Positions 20,196 through 30,532 of a stretch of 64,000 nt of DNA are shown here, in pieces. How positions within the stretch are numbered: position 1 is the stretch's first letter; the number at the start of each line of letters is the position of its first letter. The notes under the pieces are model-generated. The model worked only from the letters and a program-made list of their open reading frames with translations. It was not told where the DNA came from and made no database searches. The position numbers were made by a program, and so were the translations under genes. This stretch comes from FEN-1297 sp963710735 (GTDB lineage: Bacteria > Bacteroidota > Ignavibacteria > Ignavibacteriales > Ignavibacteriaceae), in contig CAVQBN010000017.1 in assembly GCA_963710735.1 (NCBI GenBank), forward strand, positions 62,001 through 126,000, read 5' to 3'.

Positions 20196-20771
20196 TTACT
20201 TCGAATAAGGGTAATCAATTACCTGTCTAATTTTTTCTTTAGCTTCTTTACTTACCCACTTTTCACAAAGATAAAGTCCCAGATCAATTGAGGAAGTAAC
20301 AGCACCGGATGTAATTATATCGCCGTCTTCTACAATTCTTTCTTCAACTACTTCCGAAGTATATTGCTTAAGGGTTTCATATTCTAAATAATTCGTTGTT
20401 GCTTTCTTTCCTTTCAGAAAGCCGGCTGCACCAAGTAGAAGGCTGCCTGTACATACTGAAATTTTATATTGAATATTTTGAGCGGTTTTAATCCACTCGA
20501 TAAATTCACTATCATTCTGCAAACTTCTTGTTCCCATACCACCAGGAACAATGATTGCATCATATTTACCTAAATCGTTTCTCACTTTATCCGGAATAAT
20601 TTTAAATCCGTGTTTATCCCTGACCATGTCGGTCATAGCGCATATATCCCACGAAAGATCATTTTTAAATTTTAAGGTTTTAAGCCTGGTAATCGTATCG
20701 TAAACTCCGGCAAAATCGAGAAGAGTTAAATCATTAAACACAATAAAAGCAATTTTCAAAATCGGCCTCAT
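20196..20771 (-). CDS. DJ-1/PfpI family protein (transcriptional-regulator-like amidotransferase domain)
   Basis: This 191-residue protein has the DJ-1/PfpI fold. It shows VFNDLTLLDFAGVYD near the start, an acidic stretch, IVPGGMGTR mid-protein and the nucleophile elbow SVCTGSLLL with Cys near 107. The CTG-S-x-L context and the LDFAGVYD motif are those of the GATase1-like subgroup related to isonitrile hydratase and to N-terminal domains of AraC regulators. No HTH is present. It lies 22 bp downstream of mfd on the same strand and may be co-transcribed. Substrate unknown. Confidence 0.8.
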   Translation of the reverse strand: MRPILKIAFIVFNDLTLLDFAGVYDTITRLKTLKFKNDLSWDICAMTDMVRDKHGFKIIPDKVRNDLGKYDAIIVPGGMGTRSLQNDSEFIEWIKTAQNIQYKISVCTGSLLLGAAGFLKGKKATTNYLEYETLKQYTSEVVEERIVEDGDIITSGAVTSSIDLGLYLCEKWVSKEAKEKIRQVIDYPYSK

Positions 20772-20793
20772 TCCTAAATTATGAATTATAAAT

Positions 20794-23700
20794 TTAACTA
20801 AAATTCTCCTCAGTAACAGTTTCTTTTATTACTGCACCGAATAGGCCCATTACTTTTTTACTAAAATCTATGACAAATTCCATTAACACTTCAGGGGATT
20901 CAAAATTATTTTGAATTACTAATTTCAGTACATCTTTCTGCTGGTTAAATTTTATAGAATCTTTATATTCTTGAATTATGAATCTCATAAGTTCTACAAA
21001 TTTAAATTTATAGTAATCTTCTTTTTGACCTCTGGGAAGAATAATAAAAATATTTTTCCTTTGAATTATTACTCTTTCAAACAAAGCATAAGACGCGTAA
21101 AGTTTTAATGAAGCCGCTAATATCAGCCTTTGAACAAGTATAGGTAAAGGTCCGAATCTATCTACCATTTCATCACGCAGTTCTTCTATTTCTGAAAGAT
21201 TTTTTATAGAATAAAGCGCCGTATAGAAATTTAACCTGTCCATTTGTTCCGGCATATAGGTAGCCGGAATACCAATCTCAAAGTAAGCATCAATTGTCGG
21301 CTCTGTACGGTCTTCAGGTTTGGGCAAATCTTTAAAGACCTCCTTGAATTCTTCATACTTTAATTCTTCAACGGCTTCATTTATCAGCTTTACATAGAGG
21401 TCGAAGCCGACATCATTTATAAAACCGGTTTGCTCTGTACCCAATAAATTGCCGGCACCTCTAATTTCAAGATCGCGCATGGAAATGTTAAAACCCGCAC
21501 CAACATCTGTGAACTCCTCTATGGCTTGCAAACGGCGTAAAGCTTTTTTAGTGATTCCGCTTAATGAAGGAACAATAAAATATGCATAGGCTTGCCTGTT
21601 AGATCTTCCAACTCTTCCCCGAAGCTGATGAAGTTCTGCAAGCCCGAATCTGTCGGCTCTATTTACAATAATTGTATTCACATTTGGAATATCCATTCCC
21701 GATTCAATTATTTTTGTTGAAAGAAGTACATCATAATCTTTATTTAAAAAACCATGTATTACTTTTTCAAGCTGTGTTGGTTTCATCTGGCCATGGGCAA
21801 TAGCTATTCTAATATCGGGAAGATATTTCCGAATATAACCGGCAAGCTTATCTATGGATTGCACTCTATCGTGAACAAAATAAATCTGGCCATTTCTTTT
21901 TAGCTCGGTTAATATCCATTCTTTTATTTTGAAAACATCAAAGACAGAAACATGCGTATAAATAGGTTGCCGGTTAGGCGGCGGAGTGGCGATGATTGAC
22001 AAATCTCTTGCACCTAGTAGAGATAAATTTAATGTTCTGGGAATTGGTGTTGCAGTTAATGTTAAAGTATCTACATTTAATTTCAAAGAGCGGAGTTTTT
22101 CTTTTGCCATTACTCCAAATCTATGTTCTTCATCAATTATTAGAAGGCCGATATCTTTAAACTTTATATCTTTTGATAACAACCTATGAGTTCCTATAAC
22201 AACATCAATTTTACCCTCACTTAATTCCCCAAGAATTTCAGTTTGCCTTTTCTTTGATTGAAACCTTGACATTACAGCAACCTTAACAGGAAATTGCGAT
22301 AGTCTATCTGCAAACGTATTATAATGCTGTTCGGCTAATATTGTTGTGGGAACTAAAACGGCAGTTTGTTTTCCATCTTGCGCTGCTTTAAATGCTGCCC
22401 TAACTGCAATTTCTGTTTTACCAAAGCCTACATCACCGCAAACAAGCCTATCCATAGGGTTCCCGGCCTGCATGTCAGATTTTACTTCTTCAGTAACTTT
22501 TTCTTGATCGGGAGTATCCTCATAAAAGAATGATGCCTCAAGTTCCTTTTGCCATACCGTATCGGTATTAAATTTGAAGCCTTTAGTCGCTTTTCTTTTT
22601 GCATAAAGTTCAATTAACTCTCTTGCCGCTTCTTTAATCTTCTTTTTAGTCTTATGTTTTGTGTTTGTCCAATCAGAGGTACCTAAAGTAGATAAAGCGG
22701 GAACTAGATTTTCATTCGATGAATATTTTTTTACAAGAGTAAGATAATTCAGATTGACATATACAACCCCGCCTTCATTGTAGATTATCTTCATCGATTC
22801 TTGATCGACATCTCCAATCTTTATTGTTTCCAAACCGATATATTTCCCGATTCCATAATCTTCATGAACGACAAAATCACCTTTTTTTATAGAAGCAAAT
22901 GCTTTTGACTTTGATTTTTTATACTTCTTTGCCGTAGAAATTTTTGTTCTATAAGGTTTATTAAAGATCTGATAATCGGTAAGTATAAGGATTTTATTTT
23001 CTTTATTTAAAAAACCATTTTTAATAGCTAATGTTTCAATTTTAACTTTACCGGATTCAATATATTGAGCAAGTTCTTCGTTGAATTCAGAAAGTAGATC
23101 TTTCAGTCTGGTTGATTGTAATTCGTTCTCAGAAGTAATTATTATGTTGAAACTTGATTCGGCATAATTTTTTAAAACAGAAAATAAAATTTCGTAATTG
23201 GAATTTATTGTCGGAGCTTCTGAAAAACCAAGTTCAATTCTTTTACTGCTTGAAGTAAGCTCTTCTTCAATTAACCACTTTACATTTTGATCCGGTGAAA
23301 ATTTATAACCGTGTTCTACTGAGTTTTCTATATTATTTGGAGTTATTTGCTCCACATCCGGAAAATCTTCTTCATTCAATTCGACTTCTATTTGAGAGGA
23401 TTTCGGGTCTTCAGGCTGCAGCTCTTCAAAAAGATTTATTTTTGTTTGCTTAAGATTTTCAAGTTCATAAGATGATGCTAAAACAATCGGATTGTTTAAA
23501 TAATCAAAAATATCAACAGTTTTGTTTTTCAAATTACTGTCATCAGAAATAAGTGCCGCAGTTAAAGTAGTACTTTCAATTGTTTCGATAGATCTTTGAC
23601 TTTCCGGTTCGAAAAATCTAATTGATTCAAGAAAGTCACCGTCAAATTCAAGACGTACCGGATTCTTTTCACTATACGACCAGAAATCGATTATAGCTCC

Positions 23701-24204
23701 TCTTTGTGAATAGTAACCCGGAGCTTCTACGAAATTATCCCTTTGATAATTTAGAAGATTTAGGTATTCTATTAGATCATTATAAGTAAGCTCGCCGCCC
23801 TGTTGAATTTTTGTTGTTCTCTGTTCCATCAGAGATTTTTGGGGAAGTTCACAATTTAATAAATCATAACTTGCAATAAGTATAAATTTATCATGTGTAG
23901 TTAATTCATTTAGCTTTTCTTGAAGGGTTTCGGTTTTTAACTCTGTTAATGAAATAACAAATTTTGATACGCCTAAAACATCAAGTTCTACAATAAATTC
24001 ACTTATATTCTGAACGTTATTGAATAAAACAACAATTTGTTTTTCTTTTTTAATAAGATTAGAAACGTATAAGCTTTTTAACGCACCGAAAAGCGGAGAA
24101 ATAAAAACTATTTTCTTTTCATACAAAAGATTTTGAAGATTGGATAATACTTGGTTTGTATTAACAATATTTTCAATTTGAAATGGTTTCGAATTTACTG
24201 TCAT
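20794..24204 (-). CDS. mfd: transcription-repair coupling factor Mfd
   Basis: The 1136-residue protein removes RNA polymerase stalled at DNA lesions and recruits UvrA. In order it shows a UvrB-homology module, the CarD-like RNA-polymerase-binding domain (KGDFVVHEDYGIGKYIGLE), a RecG-like superfamily-2 helicase with Walker A GDVGFGKTE, DEEHRFGV box and TATPIPRTL, the helicase C domain with QLRGRVGRS, and the C-terminal TRCF domain. Length matches the family. No frame problems are seen. The next gene upstream, chitinase, is divergent. Confidence 0.97.
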   Translation of the reverse strand: MTVNSKPFQIENIVNTNQVLSNLQNLLYEKKIVFISPLFGALKSLYVSNLIKKEKQIVVLFNNVQNISEFIVELDVLGVSKFVISLTELKTETLQEKLNELTTHDKFILIASYDLLNCELPQKSLMEQRTTKIQQGGELTYNDLIEYLNLLNYQRDNFVEAPGYYSQRGAIIDFWSYSEKNPVRLEFDGDFLESIRFFEPESQRSIETIESTTLTAALISDDSNLKNKTVDIFDYLNNPIVLASSYELENLKQTKINLFEELQPEDPKSSQIEVELNEEDFPDVEQITPNNIENSVEHGYKFSPDQNVKWLIEEELTSSSKRIELGFSEAPTINSNYEILFSVLKNYAESSFNIIITSENELQSTRLKDLLSEFNEELAQYIESGKVKIETLAIKNGFLNKENKILILTDYQIFNKPYRTKISTAKKYKKSKSKAFASIKKGDFVVHEDYGIGKYIGLETIKIGDVDQESMKIIYNEGGVVYVNLNYLTLVKKYSSNENLVPALSTLGTSDWTNTKHKTKKKIKEAARELIELYAKRKATKGFKFNTDTVWQKELEASFFYEDTPDQEKVTEEVKSDMQAGNPMDRLVCGDVGFGKTEIAVRAAFKAAQDGKQTAVLVPTTILAEQHYNTFADRLSQFPVKVAVMSRFQSKKRQTEILGELSEGKIDVVIGTHRLLSKDIKFKDIGLLIIDEEHRFGVMAKEKLRSLKLNVDTLTLTATPIPRTLNLSLLGARDLSIIATPPPNRQPIYTHVSVFDVFKIKEWILTELKRNGQIYFVHDRVQSIDKLAGYIRKYLPDIRIAIAHGQMKPTQLEKVIHGFLNKDYDVLLSTKIIESGMDIPNVNTIIVNRADRFGLAELHQLRGRVGRSNRQAYAYFIVPSLSGITKKALRRLQAIEEFTDVGAGFNISMRDLEIRGAGNLLGTEQTGFINDVGFDLYVKLINEAVEELKYEEFKEVFKDLPKPEDRTEPTIDAYFEIGIPATYMPEQMDRLNFYTALYSIKNLSEIEELRDEMVDRFGPLPILVQRLILAASLKLYASYALFERVIIQRKNIFIILPRGQKEDYYKFKFVELMRFIIQEYKDSIKFNQQKDVLKLVIQNNFESPEVLMEFVIDFSKKVMGLFGAVIKETVTEENFS

Positions 24205-24422
24205 CTCTTAATATTACTCTGTTCTATCTGCAATGCAAAAGTTTAAAATTGACTTTTCTTTTAAAGGCAATAAAAAAATTAAAAATTTTTTTTCTTTGAA
24301 TATACTTACACAGATATTTAATTTTCAAATTAGATAAAACAAGCTGAAAAAGGTCTTTCAACTTGATTAACAAAAATAAAGAAAAAGTTCTGAAAATTAC
24401 TTGATAAAGAAAAGGCACTTTA

Positions 24423-26042
24423 ATGAATCGTTTTTATTCCATTATTGTTTTATGGATTTTTATCTCATTATCAGCAAATGCACAAATCTCTGTTGGATAC
24501 ATCAACGGGTATTACAGCAGTTATCCGGCTACAGCAATTGACTATCAAGATCTCTCTTACATTGTGATGTCTTTTATTTATCCAAATGCGGATGGAAGTA
24601 TAAGTACGGATTCCTGGTTCCTGAATCCAACACTCGTTCAAACAGCACATCAAAATAGTGTTAAAGTATTGGTTTCGGTTGGTGGTTTTGGAGGCAGCGG
24701 TGGATTCAGTCCAATGGCAGCAGACACTGCCGCCAGAAGTAAATTTGTTAATAACCTTGTAAATTTTTGTTTAAACAATAATTTTGATGGCGCTGATCTG
24801 GACTGGGAATACCCAACTGCTGCTGATAGGAATAATTTCACTTCTTTATGCGAACAAATTCGCGAGGCTTTTAACAAAGCAAATATCTCAATACTTAGTG
24901 CTGCAATTTCTTCGCAGGATTGGAATAATGCTTATGATATTGCCCAACTTAAAAATTATCTGGACTGGTTCGGAATAATGACTTATGATTATTACGGAAC
25001 TTGGGAAACTACTTCAGGTAATGATTCTCCTTTGTTTTCCTCAACAAAACAATCCGGTTCAGCTGATTATAGTGTTAAATATTATCTCGCCAAAGGAATG
25101 CCAAAAGATAAATTATGCATAGGAACACCTTTTGGCGGATACCTTTTAAATTCAAAAGAAATGTACTCATCAAATTCAGGCGGATCAGCAATTACATATA
25201 CTAATGCAAATGCAAAATTGTCGCAAGGTTGGATATATAATTGGGATAATGTTTGTAAGGTTCCTTATCTTCAAAATCCTGCACATACACAAATAATTAC
25301 TTATGATGACACAAATTCAATAAAATTGAAGTGCGAGTATATTAATAAAAACAATTTAAAAGGAATAATTATTTGGAAAATAGGTGAGGATTACGCGAAT
25401 AGTCAAACTCCCCTTCTATCAACATTAGGCAAATATTTATTCCATTACCCGGCTGAAACACCAAAATCTCCCAGCCTGTTACGGCCTTTGAATAATGAAA
25501 CCGAAGATTCAGCATCAATATTGATGAACTGGAATCCAGTTGATTCTGCTACATCATATTCATTGCAAATTTCTTTAAATGAAAATTTTTCTAATTTCAT
25601 CTTAAATAAAACAGGAATTAACCAAACGGAATTTGTTATGAATGGTTTGGTGAATGATACTGTTTATTATTGGAGAGTTAATGCAGCAAATCTAAACGGA
25701 AACAGTAATTGGTCTGAGATATGGAGTTTTAAAACTAACCTAACTCCTACAATTATTGAAGGAAAATATTTGAATGAACCGGAAAAATATGAACTTGAAA
25801 ATTATCCGAACCCTTTTAATCCTTCAACAACAATTCAATATTCAATTCCAAAAAGTACTTTTGTAAAGCTTAAAGTTTATAACATGCTGGGAGAACAAAT
25901 TGCTTTATTAGTTAATGAAAATAAGTCGCCAGGAACTCACAAAATAAAATTTATGGCCTCAAATTTACCAAGTGGAATTTATTTTTATGAATTAGAAACA
26001 AATAACCATGTCGAAGTAAATAAGATGCAGTTACTAAAGTGA
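24423..26042 (+). CDS. secreted GH18 chitinase with T9SS sorting tail
   Basis: The 539-residue enzyme begins with a signal peptide (cleavage near ANAQ). The GH18 barrel covers about 22-340, with the catalytic signature FDGADLDWEY at 121-130 (DxxDxDxE, Glu 129 as acid). A fibronectin-III-like domain follows (about 345-440: YSLQISLNENF...YYWRVNAAN). The C-terminal 80 residues start YPNPFNPSTTI and end VNKMQLLK, a type IX secretion sorting domain. It should hydrolyse chitin or related beta-1,4-GlcNAc polymers at the cell surface or outside. It is divergent from mfd and convergent with a PAP2 phosphatase gene. Confidence 0.92.
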   Translation: MNRFYSIIVLWIFISLSANAQISVGYINGYYSSYPATAIDYQDLSYIVMSFIYPNADGSISTDSWFLNPTLVQTAHQNSVKVLVSVGGFGGSGGFSPMAADTAARSKFVNNLVNFCLNNNFDGADLDWEYPTAADRNNFTSLCEQIREAFNKANISILSAAISSQDWNNAYDIAQLKNYLDWFGIMTYDYYGTWETTSGNDSPLFSSTKQSGSADYSVKYYLAKGMPKDKLCIGTPFGGYLLNSKEMYSSNSGGSAITYTNANAKLSQGWIYNWDNVCKVPYLQNPAHTQIITYDDTNSIKLKCEYINKNNLKGIIIWKIGEDYANSQTPLLSTLGKYLFHYPAETPKSPSLLRPLNNETEDSASILMNWNPVDSATSYSLQISLNENFSNFILNKTGINQTEFVMNGLVNDTVYYWRVNAANLNGNSNWSEIWSFKTNLTPTIIEGKYLNEPEKYELENYPNPFNPSTTIQYSIPKSTFVKLKVYNMLGEQIALLVNENKSPGTHKIKFMASNLPSGIYFYELETNNHVEVNKMQLLK

Positions 26043-26072
26043 ACTTGAATTTATAACTTGTATCAGTTTTAT

Positions 26073-26864
26073 TTAAAAAGAATATTGAAGATTAACAGAA
26101 TTAAATGAGAAACCGATTGAGAGACCGGTTTGTTCTGATTTACGAGTCAAATTTTGAGAGCTTACAAAATCACCTACAAAATGTCCAATCAACCCGCCAG
26201 TGATTACATCTGACAACCAATGTGCATTATGATAAATACGTGCCCCAATCACTAATGTTGATGCGGAATAACATAGTATTTTCAAAAATAAACTATTTGT
26301 ATTATTAGCTAAAACAGTAGATACCGCAAATGAAACTGTTGCATGTCCGGATGGAAAAGAAGTGTATGCGGCGTGAACATTAAAAGGCCTGAATCTGGCT
26401 TTACCTTCATTAGCATATGGCCTGCTTCGACCAACCACAGCTTTTAACACAGAAGTAATTAAACCCGCATATCCTACAGCTTCAATTGTTTGAAGTCCGA
26501 GATTTCTAATATTATCATTGTTAAAAAGAATTCCGTAACCATATAAACTGCCTATGCCAATTAAAGTATATCCGCTCCCATATACTTTGTCGATTGAAAA
26601 AAGTGCGTTATTGAAATCTGAATGATTTAAGGAAGCAAATTTCTTAGAATTATAATCGATCGAATATCCTGCGGCCATAAATACAAGAGAGCCTGCAGTA
26701 TTAATTTGTGTTGATTTATCGAATTGAGTGAAACTAGAATATAAATTTCCACCTGTATTGAGAAAGCTTATGAAATCATTTTCAACTTTGGTTATTATTT
26801 GAGCATGATTCGTTGGAGTGTATAGAAGAGAAAAAAACAAAAGAACAATAAATATATTTTTCAA
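26073..26864 (-). CDS. PAP2-family lipid phosphatase
   Basis: This 263-residue membrane protein has a signal-like N-terminus and the three PAP2 motifs: KAVVGRSRPY (KxxxxxxRP), PSGH in SFPSGHATVSFA, and SRxYHxxHxxxD as ARIYHNAHWLSDV. Such enzymes dephosphorylate undecaprenyl pyrophosphate, phosphatidic acid or lipid A at the outer face of the inner membrane. The exact substrate cannot be assigned. The C-terminus has Phe-ending beta-like sequence (SFNSVNLQYSF), unusual for PAP2 and reminiscent of periplasmic/outer-membrane variants in Bacteroidota. Confidence 0.88.
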   Translation of the reverse strand: MKNIFIVLLFFSLLYTPTNHAQIITKVENDFISFLNTGGNLYSSFTQFDKSTQINTAGSLVFMAAGYSIDYNSKKFASLNHSDFNNALFSIDKVYGSGYTLIGIGSLYGYGILFNNDNIRNLGLQTIEAVGYAGLITSVLKAVVGRSRPYANEGKARFRPFNVHAAYTSFPSGHATVSFAVSTVLANNTNSLFLKILCYSASTLVIGARIYHNAHWLSDVITGGLIGHFVGDFVSSQNLTRKSEQTGLSIGFSFNSVNLQYSF

Positions 26865-26900
26865 TTTATAAAGGGATAAAATTTATCTTTAAAATGTGAA

Positions 26901-27836
26901 TTAAAATTTCCCCTCTATAGCCATTCTTACAAATCCTTCCGCTTTAGCTAGTCTTTCTTTAGCTTCATTAGCGTCGACACCTGCTTTAATCATTACAAGA
27001 GCCGTCTTCACATGCCCGTCAGCATTCTTTAAATGTTCGGCAGCTTCCTCATAGCTTACACCGGTAATGGTCATAACAATTCTTTTAGATCTTTCAACTA
27101 ATTTTTTATTAGTCATTTGAAGATCAATCATCATATTCTCATAAATTTTTCCCATACGAATCATTGCTGTTGTTGTTAACATATTTAACACCAACTTTTG
27201 AGCAGTACCGCTTTTCATACGAGTCGAACCCATGATTACTTCCGGCCCAACGTAGGGACAAATAGCAACATCAACTTCTTTAATATTAAAATTTTCTCTA
27301 GGATTGCAAGTAATGAATAATGTTTTAGCACCAATTTCTTTGGCTTTTTTTACTGCACCGACAACATATGGAGTTCTTCTACTTGCGGCTATTCCACAGA
27401 CAACATCTTTAGGATTAACCTTTGCGGCAAGAACATCTTTTGCACCGTTTTCTTCATAATCCTCCGCACCTTCCTGTGCCCGGAACATTGCTTTTCTACC
27501 GCCGGCAATATAGCCATCTATTTGACCATAAGGTGTGCCGAATGTCGGCGGACATTCTGATGCATCAACAATACCAAGTCGTCCGCTAGTTCCTGCACCA
27601 AAATATAAAAGCCTGCCCCCGATTTTTAATGCCTCTACGATTATCTCAACAGCCTGTTCAATGTAGGGAAGTTCTTTTTCTACAGCATAGGGTACTGTTT
27701 TGTCTTCATCATTAATAATCTTTAAAATATCCGCAGTAGATTTTGCATCTATGTCTGAAGACTTTGGATTTCTTTGCTCCGTAGAAAGATTACTGATCTC
27801 TGTAAATAAAGCTTTTGTATCAGTATTTTTATTCAT
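26901..27836 (-). CDS. murQ: N-acetylmuramic acid 6-phosphate etherase
   Basis: This 311-residue SIS-domain enzyme splits the lactyl ether of MurNAc-6-phosphate to give GlcNAc-6-phosphate during peptidoglycan recycling in the cytoplasm. It shows YFGAGTSGRLGIVDASECPPTFG (written here as its parts YFGAGTSGRLG and DASECPPTFG), GIAASRRTPYV, and GSTRMKSGTAQK. Its start codon overlaps the end of rsmG by four bases, so the two are translationally coupled. No phosphotransferase or kinase gene for MurNAc is visible beside it. Confidence 0.95.
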   Translation of the reverse strand: MNKNTDTKALFTEISNLSTEQRNPKSSDIDAKSTADILKIINDEDKTVPYAVEKELPYIEQAVEIIVEALKIGGRLLYFGAGTSGRLGIVDASECPPTFGTPYGQIDGYIAGGRKAMFRAQEGAEDYEENGAKDVLAAKVNPKDVVCGIAASRRTPYVVGAVKKAKEIGAKTLFITCNPRENFNIKEVDVAICPYVGPEVIMGSTRMKSGTAQKLVLNMLTTTAMIRMGKIYENMMIDLQMTNKKLVERSKRIVMTITGVSYEEAAEHLKNADGHVKTALVMIKAGVDANEAKERLAKAEGFVRMAIEGKF

Positions 27837-28516
27837 TTATGAAGCTCCAATAGTATCAGTTTTTTACCTTTTTTATTTCTTAGGTTGGTGGGTTTATAAG
27901 CTAGTTCGAAAATAGTTGACTTTTTTATATATGCTTTATATTTCAATTCAGCTTTTTGAAATTCTTCATCTAAATCACCGCCTTTCAAGGCAGCTAAATA
28001 AGCTTTATCTTTAATTAACGGCAGTGCATATCGCAGTAAAATAATTAATGGAACTGTTGCACGGCTAATTATTAAATCGAAAGTATCTGTAAATTGGGTA
28101 ATAAATTCCGGGCTTTCAACTCTATCATTTATCACAGTTACATTACTTAATTTTAGCTTATCGACAAACTCTTTCACAGCATCGGTTTTTTTGCTGGTAG
28201 AGTCAGCAAGGATTCCTTTCATTTCAGGCCGCATTATGGCTAAAGGTATTCCAGGAAATCCCCCGCCGGTACCAACATCTAAGAAATTTGTACATTTATC
28301 GGGTAAGAATTTTGTTATATAGGAAGAAATAAAAATATGGTTTTCAATTATGGAATTAACATCTCTGCGTGAAATGAGATTGACTTTTTCATTTTTTTCG
28401 GCTATTAGTTCAGCAAAATTAGCGAGTCTTTCGACTTTCATAAGATCCGGGTTAAAACTATTCTCCCAGTAAATAGATTGTAACTCTTTGAGGTATAACT
28501 CCTGTACATCGACCAT
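27833..28516 (-). CDS. rsmG: 16S rRNA (guanine-N7) methyltransferase RsmG
   Basis: This 227-residue Rossmann-fold methyltransferase (also called GidB) modifies a guanine in the 530 loop of 16S rRNA. The SAM-binding motif FLDVGTGGGFPGIPLAI is clear, followed by ADSTSKK and ISRATVPL. It is 17 bp downstream of mnmG and overlaps murQ by four bases, the classic gid arrangement close to the replication origin. Length is normal. Confidence 0.95.
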   Translation of the reverse strand: MVDVQELYLKELQSIYWENSFNPDLMKVERLANFAELIAEKNEKVNLISRRDVNSIIENHIFISSYITKFLPDKCTNFLDVGTGGGFPGIPLAIMRPEMKGILADSTSKKTDAVKEFVDKLKLSNVTVINDRVESPEFITQFTDTFDLIISRATVPLIILLRYALPLIKDKAYLAALKGGDLDEEFQKAELKYKAYIKKSTIFELAYKPTNLRNKKGKKLILLELHK

Positions 28517-28533
28517 ATAAAAATCCTCTCAAA

Positions 28534-30411
28534 TTAGTTTTTCAAATATACCAATAAAATTGAAATATCTGAAGGTGTAACTCCTGATATTCTAGATGCT
28601 TGACCAATAGATCGAGGTTTAACTTTGTTTAATTTTTCTCTCCCTTCTGTGGACAAAGCTTTTAATGTTAAATAATTTAATGTTAAAGGAATTATTAATG
28701 ATTCGTATTTTTCCAATCTATTAACCATATCAAATTGTCGTTTAATATAGCCTTCATATTTTAATTCAATTTCTACTTGCTCTAATGCTTTTTCATCATT
28801 TACTAATTCTATTACCAGAGGATTATTTTCTGTTCCGTTAATGTTTATAATTTCTTTTAGTGTAAGCTCGGGCCGTTTACATAATTTAGATATTGTTTCT
28901 GCTGAATCTATTTCCGATAACCCCTTCATTTTTAAAAACGGATTTACATCTCTTGAATGCAATTTTAAATCATTAAAAAGATCAACGCTCTTTGAAATAA
29001 CTAAATCCTTTTCTGCAACCTTATCAAATAAATCTTTACCTATTAAACCCAATTGATAACCATATTTCATTAGCCTCCTATCGGCATTATCTTGTCGTAA
29101 TAATAGGCGATGTTCAGCTCTAGAAGTAAACATACGATATGGTTCATCAGTGGATTTTGTAACAAGGTCGTCAATTAATACACCTATATAAGCCTCACTT
29201 CTTTTTAAAACAAACTCTGGCCTTTTTTGAATTTTTAGTGCTGCATTAATTCCAGCAATAATTCCTTGAGCTGCTGCCTCCTCGTAGCCTGATGTTCCGT
29301 TGATTTGTCCTGCAAAATATAAACCTTCAATTAACTTTGTTTCCAGTGTTAAATCCACTTGATGCGGAGGAAAGAAATCATATTCTACTGCATATCCAGG
29401 CCTTACCATTTCAACACTTTCTAAGCCTTTAATATTACGCATTGCTTCAAGCTGAATTTCTGCGGGCAAAGAAGAAGAAAATCCGTTTAAATATATTTGA
29501 TCACTATCCAAACCTTCCGGTTCAAGGAATAATTGGTGTTGCTTTTTATCTGCAAAGCGAACAATTTTATCTTCAATTGAAGGGCAATAACGAGGTCCCA
29601 CTCCTTTAATTCTACCCGTAAACATTGGTGATTCACTAAATCCTTTTTCTAAAACCTTATGAACTTTTTCATCTGTATGAGCAATATAACAGCTCAATTG
29701 TGGAAGAAAAGGAAATAGTGTTTTATCTGTCTGATGAGAAAATGGTTCAGGCTTTTCATCTCCAGGCTGTTCTTCCAAAACATCCCAATTTACAGAATCT
29801 TTTTTTAAACGCGGCGGAGTACCGGTTTTAAGTCTGCCGTATTCGAAACCAAGATTTACAAGAGACTGCGTAATTCCCAGGCCCGGTTTTTCTCCAAATC
29901 TTCCACCTATGGTAGTATTTAACCCTGTATGCATTAAACCATTCAAAAATGTTCCTGAAGAAAGTACTATCGCCGAACACTTAATGAAATCGCCATTCGA
30001 AGTTTTAATACCATCAACTCTTTTATTTTCAGTAATAATTTCTACAACTGATGCTTCCACAATTTCTAAGTTGGGTGTTGTTGAAATTAAATGATACGCT
30101 TCCTCTGAATATAGTTTCCTATCAGATTGGCATCTTGGAGACCAAACTGCCGGACCTTTAGATTTATTTAACATCCTAAATTGAATACCTGTTCGGTCTG
30201 CAATTTTTCCCATCAATCCGCCAAGAGCATCAATTTCTCTAACTAGATGACCTTTTGCAGTTCCTCCAATGGCAGGATTGCAAGACATTCGCCCAATAGC
30301 ATATTTGTCCATTGTAATTAAAGCAACGGAACAACCCATTCGAGCCCCGGCAGAAGCAGCTTCTATTCCAGCATGCCCACCGCCAACGACAATTATATCA
30401 TATTCTCTCAT
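28534..30411 (-). CDS. mnmG: tRNA uridine-5-carboxymethylaminomethyl modification enzyme MnmG
   Basis: This 625-residue FAD enzyme (GidA), working with MnmE, installs the cmnm5 group on the wobble uridine of several tRNAs. The N-terminal FAD motif VVGGGHAGIEAASAGARMG, the conserved MSCNPAIGGTAKGHLVREID region (NPAIGG at about 46-51) and the C-terminal helical domain ending in GVTPSDISILLVYLK are present. Upstream lie two parS-like sites and then mnmE, so the two partner genes are close and on the same strand. Confidence 0.97.
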   Translation of the reverse strand: MREYDIIVVGGGHAGIEAASAGARMGCSVALITMDKYAIGRMSCNPAIGGTAKGHLVREIDALGGLMGKIADRTGIQFRMLNKSKGPAVWSPRCQSDRKLYSEEAYHLISTTPNLEIVEASVVEIITENKRVDGIKTSNGDFIKCSAIVLSSGTFLNGLMHTGLNTTIGGRFGEKPGLGITQSLVNLGFEYGRLKTGTPPRLKKDSVNWDVLEEQPGDEKPEPFSHQTDKTLFPFLPQLSCYIAHTDEKVHKVLEKGFSESPMFTGRIKGVGPRYCPSIEDKIVRFADKKQHQLFLEPEGLDSDQIYLNGFSSSLPAEIQLEAMRNIKGLESVEMVRPGYAVEYDFFPPHQVDLTLETKLIEGLYFAGQINGTSGYEEAAAQGIIAGINAALKIQKRPEFVLKRSEAYIGVLIDDLVTKSTDEPYRMFTSRAEHRLLLRQDNADRRLMKYGYQLGLIGKDLFDKVAEKDLVISKSVDLFNDLKLHSRDVNPFLKMKGLSEIDSAETISKLCKRPELTLKEIININGTENNPLVIELVNDEKALEQVEIELKYEGYIKRQFDMVNRLEKYESLIIPLTLNYLTLKALSTEGREKLNKVKPRSIGQASRISGVTPSDISILLVYLKN

Positions 30412-30474
30412 TGACCCAGCTTTTACTCATTCAGATCTATTAAACATAAATACCAATTATTTCATTAATTTTAC

Positions 30475-30490
30475 GGTTTCACGTGAAACA
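30475..30490. promoter_or_regulatory. parS: parS-like ParB-binding site 1
   Basis: GGTTTCACGTGAAACA contains the perfect 14-bp core palindrome GTTTCACGTGAAAC (30476-30489), which is the consensus parS site bound by chromosomal ParB proteins. It lies in the non-coding gap between mnmG and mnmE. The parAB genes are not in the window. Confidence 0.85.
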
Positions 30491-30532
30491 ATATTGAGGT
30501 AAGGTTCATCGAATACCAAATTTCTGATTTTC